From Methylomicrobium lacus LW14 (GTDB lineage Bacteria; Pseudomonadota; Gammaproteobacteria; Methylococcales; Methylomonadaceae): a stretch of 64,000 nt of DNA. Location: the NCBI RefSeq assembly GCF_000527095.1, contig NZ_AZUN01000001.1, positions 620,001-684,000 on the forward strand, written 5' to 3'. The position numbers were made by a program, and so were the translations under genes. Shown here piece by piece: positions 7,063-16,900 of this stretch. Position 1 is the stretch's first letter. Each line of letters begins with the position of its first letter. The notes under the pieces are model-generated. The model ran no database searches. It was not told where the DNA came from and saw nothing but the letters and a program-made list of their open reading frames with translations.

Positions 7063-8406
7063 TTAGGGTTTTGATCCTGCATCCGCCGTAAACAGAACCG
7101 CTTCCGCGCAAAATCCCCCCAAGTCTTTCGAGCGGTTGAGCAATAGTCGCCCGCCATATTGCTCCACGATCAGTTTGGCGATCGATAGGCCCAGCCCATG
7201 GCCGTTGACCGACTCATCCAGGCGGGTGCCGCGCTGCATTAAGGTTTCGAGAGAGGATGCTTCGACGCCCGGCCCGTCGTCCTCGATGATCAAGTGGATC
7301 GCCTGATTGCATTCGATCCTAATGCTGACCGTCGACTTGGCCCATTTGCAGGCATTGTCGAGCAGATTGCCGGCCAGTTCCAGCATGTCTTCCCGGTCGA
7401 TCGGCAGCATGCAGATTGGCTGGGCGGAAAAGCGGATAGCCAGATTTTTCTCCCGGTACATTTTTTTCAGCACCTGGATCAAGGCCGGGATTTCCTGATG
7501 CATGTCGAATCTTGCCGCGGCCGGCCCTGTGCCTGCCAGGCGCGCGCGTTTCAGTACGCGGTCCATCAAGCGCTGCATATGGGTGGTTTGCGCGGTCAAA
7601 ATTTCGCTGAGCTCCGGATGCTGCCGGAAGGCGTCTTCGCGGGGCAATTGTTGGAGCACCGTCAGTGGTGTCTTCAGCGCATGAGCCAGGTCGGCAAGGG
7701 CGTTGCGCTTGCGCTGCAGGCGTTGCTCCAGCACCGTCAATAAGCGGTTGAATTCGCCGACCAGGGCAGAGACTTCCAGCGGTACATCGGTGTCGATCTG
7801 CCTCAGTTCGCCGCGCTCCAAGCCCCTCAGCTGTGTTTGCAGGCGCGCCAGTGGGCGAAATCCATTGCGCAGGATCACGATTTGCACGCACATCAAAACC
7901 AACAGCAAGACGGCCGCAATCATCGAAAATCGGTGTTGAAATGCATCGATCAGCAGGAGGGTCGGCGACAAATCCTCGCCGATCGCGACCGTGATCGGAC
8001 GGCCGTCTTTCTGATAGCCGAAGGCCATGATCAGCAGCGGCTGTTGCCGCGGGCCCCTCAGATAAAGGCGCTGACCGCTTCCTGTTGCGACCGTCGGTAT
8101 GGCCAAATGGTCTTCTCCCAACGAGGGCGATTTGATGATATGGCGGCCGCTGGCGACCCAGTAGTATTGGCCGGAATGAAGTTTCGCGTAGACCGGCTCC
8201 ATTCCTGTGTCGTTCAGGGCGATGGTTGCCGGGCTGTCGGCATGAACACCGGCAAGTATGGCTTCCGCGTCATGTTCGAGGTGTTCGGCGACATTATCTT
8301 CGGCCAGTTGCCGGATCGAGAGCTGGGTTTGCCACCATAACAAAGAGACCGCGCAAAGCAGGCTGATAAACAGCGCGATCCCCAGACGCAGTTGCAGGGA
8401 TTTCAC
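7063..8406 (-). CDS. Sensor histidine kinase (PhoQ-like class)
   Basis: A 447-residue membrane kinase. There is an N-terminal membrane helix (LGIALFISLLCAVSLLWW), a periplasmic sensor domain of about 130 residues, a second helix (FSMIAAVLLLVLMCVQIVIL) and a HAMP-like linker. The H-box is NALADLAHALKTPLTVLQQL, the N-box ELAGNLLDNACKWAK, and the G-boxes are DDGPGV and GHGLGLSIAKLIVEQYGG. It should autophosphorylate on the H-box histidine and pass phosphate to the response regulator encoded immediately upstream. The genes overlap by four bases. The overall layout and the LAHALKTPL motif resemble the PhoQ group, but the signal cannot be read from the sequence. Confidence 0.9.
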   Translation of the reverse strand: MKSLQLRLGIALFISLLCAVSLLWWQTQLSIRQLAEDNVAEHLEHDAEAILAGVHADSPATIALNDTGMEPVYAKLHSGQYYWVASGRHIIKSPSLGEDHLAIPTVATGSGQRLYLRGPRQQPLLIMAFGYQKDGRPITVAIGEDLSPTLLLIDAFQHRFSMIAAVLLLVLMCVQIVILRNGFRPLARLQTQLRGLERGELRQIDTDVPLEVSALVGEFNRLLTVLEQRLQRKRNALADLAHALKTPLTVLQQLPREDAFRQHPELSEILTAQTTHMQRLMDRVLKRARLAGTGPAAARFDMHQEIPALIQVLKKMYREKNLAIRFSAQPICMLPIDREDMLELAGNLLDNACKWAKSTVSIRIECNQAIHLIIEDDGPGVEASSLETLMQRGTRLDESVNGHGLGLSIAKLIVEQYGGRLLLNRSKDLGGFCAEAVLFTADAGSKP

Positions 8407-9077
8407 GGCAGTTCTTCCTTGAAAACGTAACCCTGGCCGCGGCGGGTTTCGAAGCGGTCCTTGCCGAGTTTTCGGCGCAGATGATTGATATACACCTCGA
8501 TCACATTGCTGTCCTTGTCCGAATCGAAGTCGTAAAGCTGGTCGTTCAGCGTGGATTTACTGATCACCTGGCCTCGGTGCAGCAGAAAATAGCGCAGCAG
8601 TTTGAACTCGACGCCGGTTAAATCGATGCGTTCGCCGTTTTCGGTAATCACTTGCTGATGGTCTTCATCCAGCGTCAAACCGCCGACTTGTAGCTGATGG
8701 CCGCCGGGCAGTTGATGAAAGCGGTGCAACAGGGCGTTGATGCGGGCCAAGAGTTCCTCGATATGAAAAGGCTTGGCCAGATAATCGTCGGCGCCGGCCT
8801 TGAAGCCATCGACCTTTTCGTACCAGGCGTCGCGCGCGGTCAGGATCAACACCGGCAGGGTGTTTTGTTGCGCCCGCCAGTTTTGCAGTATGCTGATGCC
8901 GCTGCGCTGCGGCAAACCGAGATCGAGTATCGCCAGCTCGTAAACCGCTTCGTTGCCGAGATATTCGCCTTCCACTCCGTCGTGCGACACGTCGACCGCG
9001 TAACCGGCTTTTTCCAGATTTTTTTTCAGAAGCCGGGCCAGATCCCGATCATCTTCCACCAACAAGAGGCGCATCAA
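8403..9077 (-). CDS. OmpR/PhoP family response regulator
   Basis: A 224-residue two-domain regulator. The receiver domain has acidic residues in LLVEDDRD, the phosphoacceptor Asp in LAILDLGLPQRSG and Lys in DDYLAKPFH. The C-terminal winged helix ends with NVIEVYINHLRRKLGKDRFE and TRRGQGYVF, typical of OmpR/PhoP regulators. It is the first gene of a two-gene operon with the histidine kinase. Two adjacent Met codons open the frame and either may be the start. Targets are unknown; the divergent gene at 9351 is one possibility. Confidence 0.92.
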   Translation of the reverse strand: MMRLLLVEDDRDLARLLKKNLEKAGYAVDVSHDGVEGEYLGNEAVYELAILDLGLPQRSGISILQNWRAQQNTLPVLILTARDAWYEKVDGFKAGADDYLAKPFHIEELLARINALLHRFHQLPGGHQLQVGGLTLDEDHQQVITENGERIDLTGVEFKLLRYFLLHRGQVISKSTLNDQLYDFDSDKDSNVIEVYINHLRRKLGKDRFETRRGQGYVFKEELP

Positions 9078-9350
9078 ACTATCTTCCGGTGCTCATTTAA
9101 AACCGAAGTTTACCATGACTGGGAGCCCATAGGTCCTGCCTGGGTTTACTTTTGATTCGGCGCCGCAGCATCCGTCCGGCATAAACATCCAGCCAATCCC
9201 TTTCGCTGAGATAACGGTCCGGGCAACAAACTTACACTTTTTAAGGTTTATTTTATCTTAAGGCTGTATAAACCACGTAAACTGGAACCTTCCAGTCCGT
9301 TGATTAGGACGCGAACCGCCATCCTTTTTGTAAGTGTGGGGATTATATTG

Positions 9351-10796
9351 GTGAAAAAGAAATTGTTGGATAAGACAAGCCGCCACGTCGGCTCTGCCGT
9401 GGGCCATGCGGCGCTTTCATTAATGCTTGTGAGCGTTCCGGTTGCCCCGGTACTGGCGGCGGCAAGCGGCTGGTCGGGGTCGACCGCGATCTCGCCGGTG
9501 GGACATCCCGACCCGACCCGAGGCTCGCAATTGAACGATGTGGCGGTGAATGCGAGCGGACTGACCCTGGCAGCCTGGGATCAATACCGCTATGACATTG
9601 GCGGCAGCGCGACAATCGGCGTTGCGGTGCAAACGGCCGGCCGCTGGGGCGCGCCGTTGACCATTTCAGACAACACCGGTTTTTCGATGAGGCCCAAAGT
9701 GGCTGTCGGTGCGGACGGCACGATGGCGGTTTCGTGGACTTACCAGGATCCGGCGACTGCCACCAACCCGCTGCAGAAAATCCAGGTCGCGGTGAGGCCG
9801 GCGGGTTCTCAAAATTGGACAAGATACGAACTGGCCAGCGCTCCGGTCGGCGGTGTCGCAATCACGCCGCCGGTGCCCGTGGCCATTGATAAGGACGGCA
9901 ACGTGACCGCCACCTGGACCCTTTGGGATGGCGCACGCCATGTAGTGCAGGCCGGAACGCTGCGAAAGAACAGCACATCCTGGGACAAAGCGGTGCTTTC
10001 CGGACCCACGGACGACGGACTTTATTTGAGTCTCGCCGTCAACGCTGATGGCGATGCGGCGGTTGCTTATTCGTTGTCGCCCTATACCAGTTACGTTACC
10101 GGAACCGGCGTCGAATATGTTTATCGGAGCAGGTCTAGCTCTGTTTGGTCAGCGCCGGTGCGGATATCCGAAACCATGCTATCGAGTCAGGGCTACATCA
10201 CGGACCCGCAAGTCGCGCTCGATACGGCGGGTCTGGCGACCGTCGTCTATATGGGTTATGGCCTTGAGGCGACACGCCAGGACGCTTCGGGCGTGTGGAC
10301 ATCGCCGGCATCCATCATCGGATCGACTATTTTAGGGGCATCTTTCCTGAGCCCGGACCTTGCGGTTGATGCGCGCGGCAATGCTGTCGTCGCGGTTTCA
10401 ATCTTTGACCCGACACCCGGTGTCGACAGGGCTTCCGTCTGGGTTAGCCGGGGCTCTCTCGATCGCACCTGGAGCCAGGCTGAGCGCCTTACTGATCCAA
10501 CGGTCCCCGTCGACGCCTACGCCACCCGGGTTGCCATTTCGCCGAATGGCAACCCGGCCTTGGTCGGCTGGATCGATCATTACCATGGCGTTGCGCAAGT
10601 CTCGAAATTGACCGGCAGCCTCTGGGGCAAAGCGACCACGATCGGCAAATCGACCGCCTTTTCTTCTTTCCAGGAAGTTTTGGCTCTGGATGCAGGATCC
10701 GATACCGATCCGCTTAAAACTCAGGCCCAAGCCCGGGCGATCTGGAAGTCGGCAAAATCCGGCACCCAAATCTACGTCTCCGGATACAGCCAATAA
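9351..10796 (+). CDS. Exported beta-propeller-like repeat protein, unknown function
   Basis: A 481-residue protein counted from the GTG at 9351, which gives a basic N-terminus (KKKLLDKTSR) followed by a hydrophobic signal segment (ALSLMLVSVPVAPVLAAAS). An ATG 51 bases upstream is possible but puts an extra hydrophobic stretch before the signal. The mature part repeats a motif of about 50-60 residues of the type P-x-VAVDADGNAVVAW (for example RPKVAVGADGTMAVSW, VPVAIDKDGNVTATW, SPDLAVDARGNAVVAV). This suggests a six- or seven-bladed beta-propeller exported to the periplasm or surface. I do not recognise a function. The next gene begins 50 bases downstream, is also exported and is probably co-transcribed. 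Confidence 0.7.
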   Translation: MKKKLLDKTSRHVGSAVGHAALSLMLVSVPVAPVLAAASGWSGSTAISPVGHPDPTRGSQLNDVAVNASGLTLAAWDQYRYDIGGSATIGVAVQTAGRWGAPLTISDNTGFSMRPKVAVGADGTMAVSWTYQDPATATNPLQKIQVAVRPAGSQNWTRYELASAPVGGVAITPPVPVAIDKDGNVTATWTLWDGARHVVQAGTLRKNSTSWDKAVLSGPTDDGLYLSLAVNADGDAAVAYSLSPYTSYVTGTGVEYVYRSRSSSVWSAPVRISETMLSSQGYITDPQVALDTAGLATVVYMGYGLEATRQDASGVWTSPASIIGSTILGASFLSPDLAVDARGNAVVAVSIFDPTPGVDRASVWVSRGSLDRTWSQAERLTDPTVPVDAYATRVAISPNGNPALVGWIDHYHGVAQVSKLTGSLWGKATTIGKSTAFSSFQEVLALDAGSDTDPLKTQAQARAIWKSAKSGTQIYVSGYSQ

Positions 10797-10846
10797 CAAT
10801 CCGACTTCAATATTCGGATTCAATATCAATGAGAAACAGGAAAATC

Positions 10847-11926
10847 ATGAAAAACATACTCTTGGCCGCCACGGCTGCGACCCTGCTCGCGGGGCTTGCA
10901 GGCCCCACCCATGCCGCCGGATTTACCGTGCAATCGATCAACTCCCCAGGACCGGCCATCCGCATGAGCGGCAATGACGCCGTAACGGGTTATTTCGTCG
11001 CCAAGTGCTCGACGATCAACGGATATGAGAGGTTCACCTATTGCTACAATGCCCCCTGGCTCTTCGACGGCAAAAGCATCACCAAGCTGACCAGTAAGTT
11101 TGGCAGCACCGCGAACGCACAGGCGGTGGCCATCAACGACTCGCTCGAACTGGTCGGCGCCGATGTCAATGGGGCTTGGTTTTATACCGGTGGCGCCGTC
11201 ACCCGTCCGGGCGGAACCAACACCCGGCTCTTTGCAGTCAACAATAATCACGTGGCAGTGGGGATGTCCACGATCAATGGGGCTTACCAGCCTGTCACCT
11301 ACACGAACAACGCCAGCATAGCATCTGCCAATTTACCTGGAAAGACCGCGGTCGACATCAATGACGCGGGCATGATCACCGGCTGGTATACGTACACGAA
11401 CTCTAGCAACGTTCAGATCCAGAAGAGCTTCGTCGCGGATGGGATTGATGTGATTGATATCCCCAACCTGAGGGATAATTCCGGCGCTGAAATTAACTGC
11501 CGTCCAGTACGCATCAGCCAAGTCAATGCTGCAACCGGCCAAATGTGGGTGGCGGGCAATTGCGCGGGAAATCGCACTTTCCTCTATGAGCACACTAACC
11601 GCAGCCTGATTGAACTTCGCTACCCCGGCAGCAGCAACCTGAGCGTCGTGTCGGTCAATAGCCAGGGCGTAGCGGTCGGCACCGCTGTCAAGCCGGGCGC
11701 CTTTGCGCCGGATGGCTATACGGCCATCCTGTGGCCGGCAAGCAGCACCGTGGATACGATCCCCATCGATCTGAACGCGAACCAGGCTTTCGCGCCCGCA
11801 TCAGCAAACGGAATCGCCTGGAATGTGCACTCGACCGACATCAACGATGCCGGCACGGTCTTGACCGGCTACAACGACACCAGCGGTAATTTCTACACTT
11901 TTCTGCTGCATCCAAGCCCTCAATGA
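10847..11926 (+). CDS. Exported HAF-repeat-like protein, unknown function
   Basis: A 359-residue protein counted from the ATG preceded by AGGAAAATC; a Met six codons upstream lacks a ribosome-binding site. It has a signal peptide (MKNILLAATAATLLAGLAGPTHA). The mature part repeats blocks with INDAG / VNSQGVAVG / AINDSLELVGADVNG motifs, the pattern of HAF-type extracellular repeats, which probably form a beta-propeller. Cysteines at CSTINGYERFTYC, NCRPV and GNC may form disulfides outside the cytoplasm. It follows another exported repeat protein and may share its transcript. Function unknown. Confidence 0.7.
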   Translation: MKNILLAATAATLLAGLAGPTHAAGFTVQSINSPGPAIRMSGNDAVTGYFVAKCSTINGYERFTYCYNAPWLFDGKSITKLTSKFGSTANAQAVAINDSLELVGADVNGAWFYTGGAVTRPGGTNTRLFAVNNNHVAVGMSTINGAYQPVTYTNNASIASANLPGKTAVDINDAGMITGWYTYTNSSNVQIQKSFVADGIDVIDIPNLRDNSGAEINCRPVRISQVNAATGQMWVAGNCAGNRTFLYEHTNRSLIELRYPGSSNLSVVSVNSQGVAVGTAVKPGAFAPDGYTAILWPASSTVDTIPIDLNANQAFAPASANGIAWNVHSTDINDAGTVLTGYNDTSGNFYTFLLHPSPQ

Positions 11927-12278
11927 TGGAGTCACCCTATGATGAATATCATGTCCTCGATGATTGATTTCTGGTAATTGAAATTCGGTTTCAAGTTTTT
12001 GAGCGCATCCGAATTTTTCGCGAAGGCAAGATGCTCGCACGAGTTTTGCCCTCCGTGACTCGTTATCGATCGCTACGGATCTATGATCCCGAATGCTGGT
12101 AAAAATGGGGTCGGTTTCAGGCTTTTTGAGACTTGCTTTAGTCAAAAAACATAAAAACGTTGCCTAATAAGCATTTCCGACGTGGATTGGTTCTTAAAAC
12201 GAGGAGCGAGCGCTACGCTACGCTCCTCGCCGAGTCCTACGGTAATCGGTTTTGATCTGGCTCATGACCATTCCTGCG
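11927..12278. other. Intergenic stretch with an imperfect hairpin
   Basis: About 350 bases between convergent genes. The only structure I can see is an inverted repeat at 12200-12229 (CGAGGAGCG ... CGCTCCTCG, 12-base loop), which has no T-run and is not a convincing terminator. No open frame here has support. Confidence 0.45.
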
Positions 12279-12590
12279 TCAACGATTGCCCTGATTCCAT
12301 TCCATAATTTTCTGAACGAAAGCGCCAGGATTGCTTTTCCTGACGCCCTCGTCTCCAAGCCCCATATAATCTCTGACTAGGTGGATGAGAAAGACTTCGA
12401 TATCTTCCCGTGAATAGTCATGTTCCAACAGTTTAAGCGTTGACATGACAAACTCATCGTATTCATTCTGAATGTCTTCACAGGCAACGCCGAGAGGGTT
12501 CCAGTCGTTCCAAAATTGGCGAATCTTGTACCAACGCTGTATTCCCAGAGAATACGGATCGAGATTGCGTTCTATTTGAGTCGTAGACAT
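12279..12590 (-). CDS. Small hypothetical protein (possibly DUF1871-like)
   Basis: A 103-residue, mostly helical, acidic protein without signal peptide or membrane segment. Motifs such as FWNDWNPLGV and NEYDEFV resemble DUF1871-type proteins (small cytosolic proteins of unknown role, sometimes found as immunity-like genes), but the match is from memory of the pattern and is weak. It stands alone on the minus strand just upstream of the CRISPR-Cas operon, with an AT-rich leader. No link to the cas genes can be shown. Confidence 0.55.
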   Translation of the reverse strand: MSTTQIERNLDPYSLGIQRWYKIRQFWNDWNPLGVACEDIQNEYDEFVMSTLKLLEHDYSREDIEVFLIHLVRDYMGLGDEGVRKSNPGAFVQKIMEWNQGNR

Positions 12591-13050
12591 GGCGGCACCT
12601 TATTAAGAATAATTTAATGATTGATCTTTAATTAAGGTAGTTCGGATTTTGGAATTGACAAGTATTAAAAATCTGTCGCATTTGATTTCACCTGCCGGAG
12701 CGAATCCACGTGTTCGCGTGCAAAGCCAGCGGTAACATGGGAAAATAATCTGGACAGAACCGGCACGCTAACATTCACGGCAGGTCTTTGCGTGCATAGC
12801 GGAAGGCAAATGACTTTCGCAACTTAAAAAATGCGCTGTGTTAATGCAAGATACCCCCACAGAGGCAACATGGGTCGAGTCAACAGAACAGGTGGATTAG
12901 TCATTACGAGGGCCATACCTTCTGCAATGCCGATTGAAAGGTGACCTAATTCAAGTCTTGGCCGTTTTTCATCACGTAAGGAAATGGCCTGATGAGCATT
13001 TCTGAATAGAACTGAAAAAATTATGGTAATCGTATAAGGATTTGAAGTTG
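12591..13050. other. Intergenic region upstream of the cas operon
   Basis: About 460 bases between the divergent small hypothetical gene and cas1. It should contain the promoters of both. AT-rich stretches lie near 12601-12680 and 12990-13040, but no box fits a consensus well enough to name. The 84-codon minus-strand frame at 12824-13078 overlaps the cas1 start and is not supported. Confidence 0.45.
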
Positions 13051-13998
13051 ATGGAGCAATTAACAGACTTAAAAGCAATCTTACACTCCAAACGTGCCAA
13101 CATTTATTACCTGGAAAAATGCCGGGTGATGCAAAAAGATGGCCGCGTACTCTACCTGACAGAGTCCAAGGACGAGAATCTCTACTGGAACATCCCCATA
13201 GCCAATACCACGGTCATCCTGCTCGGCACCGGCACCTCCATCACCCAAGCGGCGATGCGCATGCTGGCCAGCGCCGGCGTACTGGTCGGCTTTTGCGGAG
13301 GCGGCGGCACGCCGTTGTTCTCCGGCTGCGAAATCGAATGGCTAACGCCGCAAAGCGAATACCGGCCCACCGAATATATCCAGGGCTGGCTTAAATTCTG
13401 GTTCGACGACGCCCAACGCCTGGCTGTCGGCAAAGCCTTTCAACAAGCCCGCATTGAATACATCCGGCGCGTCTGGGACAAAGACCGAGAACTCAAAGCG
13501 GAGAATATCTTCATCGACGATAGCGCCATCGCTAACGCCTTGGACAGTTATGCCAACAACATCGAAAGCGCCGAAAAAGTCGGCGATCTGCTGCAACGCG
13601 AAGCCCTGCTGGCCAAACAACTCTACCGCTACGCCGCCAAAACCACCCAGCAAAGCGAGTTTACCCGCGACCATCAAGCCACCGATCTTGCCAACGGCTT
13701 TTTGAATCACGGCAACTACCTGGCCTATGGCCTGGCCGCCACCACGCTGTGGGTGCTGGGTATCCCGCACGGCTTTGCGGTCATGCACGGCAAAACCCGG
13801 CGCGGTGCCCTGGTGTTCGATGTCGCCGACCTGGTCAAAGATGCCATCATCCTGCCCTGGGCGTTTATCAGCGCCAAGGAAAAGACCAGCGAACAGGAGT
13901 TTCGCCAGCAATGCCTGCAAAAGTTCACCGAACACAAGGCGCTGGATTTCATGTTCGAGCAAGTTAAACAACAAGCGCTGCGGGAAACCCAACCATGA
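13051..13998 (+). CDS. cas1: CRISPR-associated endonuclease Cas1, subtype I-F
   Basis: A 315-residue Cas1, the integrase that inserts new spacers at the leader end of the array. It shows the subtype I-F signatures ILHSKRANIYYLEKCRVM, YWNIPIANTTVILLGTGTSI and GVLVGFCGGGGTPLF, and the C-terminal NHGNYLAYGLAATTLWVLGI with HGFAVMHGKTRRGALVFDVADL carrying the metal-binding His/Asp residues. The ATG at 13051 is chosen because it follows AAGGA by ten bases; a TTG three codons upstream is less likely. The stop overlaps the start of cas3 (ATGA). It is the first gene of the six-gene cas operon. Confidence 0.95.
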   Translation: MEQLTDLKAILHSKRANIYYLEKCRVMQKDGRVLYLTESKDENLYWNIPIANTTVILLGTGTSITQAAMRMLASAGVLVGFCGGGGTPLFSGCEIEWLTPQSEYRPTEYIQGWLKFWFDDAQRLAVGKAFQQARIEYIRRVWDKDRELKAENIFIDDSAIANALDSYANNIESAEKVGDLLQREALLAKQLYRYAAKTTQQSEFTRDHQATDLANGFLNHGNYLAYGLAATTLWVLGIPHGFAVMHGKTRRGALVFDVADLVKDAIILPWAFISAKEKTSEQEFRQQCLQKFTEHKALDFMFEQVKQQALRETQP

Positions 13999-16900
13999 TG
14001 GTGACCTTCGTCAGCCAATGCCAGAAAAAAGCCCTAAACCGCACCCGCCGCGTACTCGACGCCTTCGCCAACCGCATCGGCGACAACACTTGGCAAACCG
14101 TGATTACCGAAGACGGCCTGATCGCCGTCAAAACCCTGCTACGTAAGACCGCGACCAAAAATACCGCCGTGGCCTGTCATTGGATACGGTCAAGGAGCAG
14201 GAGTGAGTTGGTTTGGATTGTGGGGAATCGGAGGCGGTTTAATGCCGAAGGGATAGTGCCGGTGAATAGCACCCAGAAAAACTTGATGAATAGCCAATGG
14301 GAGAATGATTGGCAATATTTGCCTGCTATCAAAGCCTTGGTGGCGATTGCGGCATTGCTGCATGATTGGGGCAAAGCTACGGCACTCTTTCAAAGCAAGC
14401 TTAAAGCCTCTACCAAACTGGGTGATCCATTACGCCATGAATGGATTTCCTGTTTGCTATTAAACGCTCTGGTTCAACATGCCGGAGACACGGATGAAGG
14501 CTGGTTGCAGTTATTGGCTGGCGGAGAACTCAACGAGCAAGCACTAAAACAAGTTGTTATTGGTAACAACCCCAAGCCATTAGACGCTTTACCTCCTATT
14601 GCTCAGCTGGTGGGTTGGCTTATTCTGACCCACCACCGTTTGCCTTATCGGGATAATCCAAAGGAGGACGCAGGACAAACTAGAGAAAGCCGGCAAAGAA
14701 TGCTGAAAAGCATCACTTCGGCTTGGAATTATCAAAATAAAAACGATGATGAAAAAAGACTAAAAGCCTGTTTCGAGTTTCCCGAAGGCCTACTTAGCCA
14801 GTCAACGCCATGGCTCAAGCAACTCAAAAAATGGTCGACTAAATTACTGCAAACCCAGCCGCAAATCCAGCAGCTATTGGATAACGGCGCTTACCGACTG
14901 CTGCTGCATCATGCCCGACTCAGCCTGATGCTGGGCGATCATTACTATTCCTCTTGCGATGCCGATAAGAGCTGGAAAAGCGAGATTTCGCTCTTCGCTA
15001 ACACCGACAAGCAACACAATCTCAAGCAAAAGCTGGATGAGCATTTGGTTCATGTCAGCGATCATGCCTTACATATCAGCCAAACACTGTCGCGGTTCAC
15101 TACCGATATGGCTGCGGCTTACGACATAAAAAATCTAAAACAGAAAAGCCCAAAAGGCTACGAATGGCAAGACAAAGCCGTCGAAAAAATCACCGGCTTT
15201 AAAAACGAGCAGCAGGCATTCAACGATAAAGGCTATGGTTGGTTTGTGGTCAATATGGCCAGCACCGGATGCGGAAAAACCGTTGCCAACGCCAAAATCA
15301 TGAGGGCGTTATCCAGCGATGGTGAAAGTTTACGCTTTATCTTGGCGTTGGGCTTGCGTACCTTGACCTTGCAAACTGGAGATGAATACCGTGATCGTAT
15401 CGGCCTGAAAAGCGACGAACTGGCGGTTTTAATCGGTTCGTCAGCCGTTAAGGAGTTGCACGAAAAAGCCAGGCAGCAACACGAAGAGCTGCCGACCTAT
15501 GAAGAATCCGGCTCCGAGTCGATGGAAACATTGTTGGAAGAAGATTTGGATTACGCCGAGGCTCCCACCGCCGAATTTTTGGATGCGGTGATTCCGAAAC
15601 ATAACCCCAAACTGGCCGAGAAAAACAAAGCCTTTCTGTACAAGCCGGTTTTAGCTTGCACCATAGACCATATCATTGCGGCAACAGAAACCATCCGCGG
15701 AGGCAAATACATTTTGCCCTGTTTGCGCTTGCTGTCTTCCGACTTGGTGATTGATGAAGTCGATGATTTTGACGGCAAGGATTTAATCGCCATTGGCCGC
15801 TTGATTCATCTGGCCGGCATGTTGGGGCGCAAAGTGATGATTTCATCTGCCACAATTCCGCCGGCATTAGCCGAAGGTTTTTTCAACGCCTACCAGGCAG
15901 GCTGGACACTACACAGCCATTTTAAGGAAGCTCATCCCCATATCGCCTGTGCCTGGGTCGATGAATTTGGTACCGAGGTTCACAGCCTGGAGAAAAACGA
16001 CGCAATAACACGCTGCCAAAGCTATCGGGAGCTTCATCGACAATTCATCGGACAGAGGGTAGCCAATTTACAAAAACAATCCGTCAAGCGCAAAGCCTAC
16101 ATCGTCCGTTGCGACGATTTGTTAGCAGAGAAAACCGATCAAGCCTCTCTACAACTGCACTATTTTGAAAAGATAAAACAAACGGCTATCGAGCTACACC
16201 AACAACACTATACGGTTGACGAAAAAACCGGCAAGCAGGTGTCGTTCGGCGTCATACGCATGGCCAATATCCCGCCCTGCATCCAACTAAGCCATTTTTT
16301 ACTTCAGGCCGACTGGGACGAGGCGATTGCGCCCAAAATCATGGCTTACCACAGTCGTCAAGTGCTGCTGTTGCGTCATCAGCAAGAACAACATTTGGAT
16401 GCGGTGCTAAAGCGCAAAGAACAACCTGGCGTAATGCCGGCTGCATTCAACAATCCGGTGATTCGAGAGCATCTTGCCACAACGGCAGCCCAGCATGTGC
16501 TATTCATCCTGATAGCAACGCCGGTCGAAGAAGTAGGGCGAGACCATGATTTTGATTGGGCAGTTATCGAGCCGTCCTCCTATCGTTCGATTATCCAGCT
16601 TGCAGGTCGGGTACGCCGTCACCGGCAAACCGGCGTCGAGCGGCACAATATCGCGATCATGCAATATAACCTGAGAGCGTTACGTCACGAAGGCAAGCCG
16701 GCTTATTGCCGTCCAGGCTATGAAGTTAATAGCTTAAGGCTGGTTTCGCACGATTTGCGTCAGTTGGTCGATGAGGCGGCGTTAAACGCCGCTATCAACG
16801 CCATTCCACGGATACAGCAACCCGAAAACCTACGGCCCAAACAGCAATTGGCAGACCTGGAGCATCAGGCCATGCATATCAGCCTGACCCAATACCAAGG

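Noticed and set aside
11801..12145. 114-codon minus-strand frame overlapping the HAF-like gene end
   Set aside because: Half of it is antisense to a supported exported protein; no domain.
12200..12229. Hairpin considered as a terminator
   Set aside because: There is no T-run on either strand and the 12-base loop is large.
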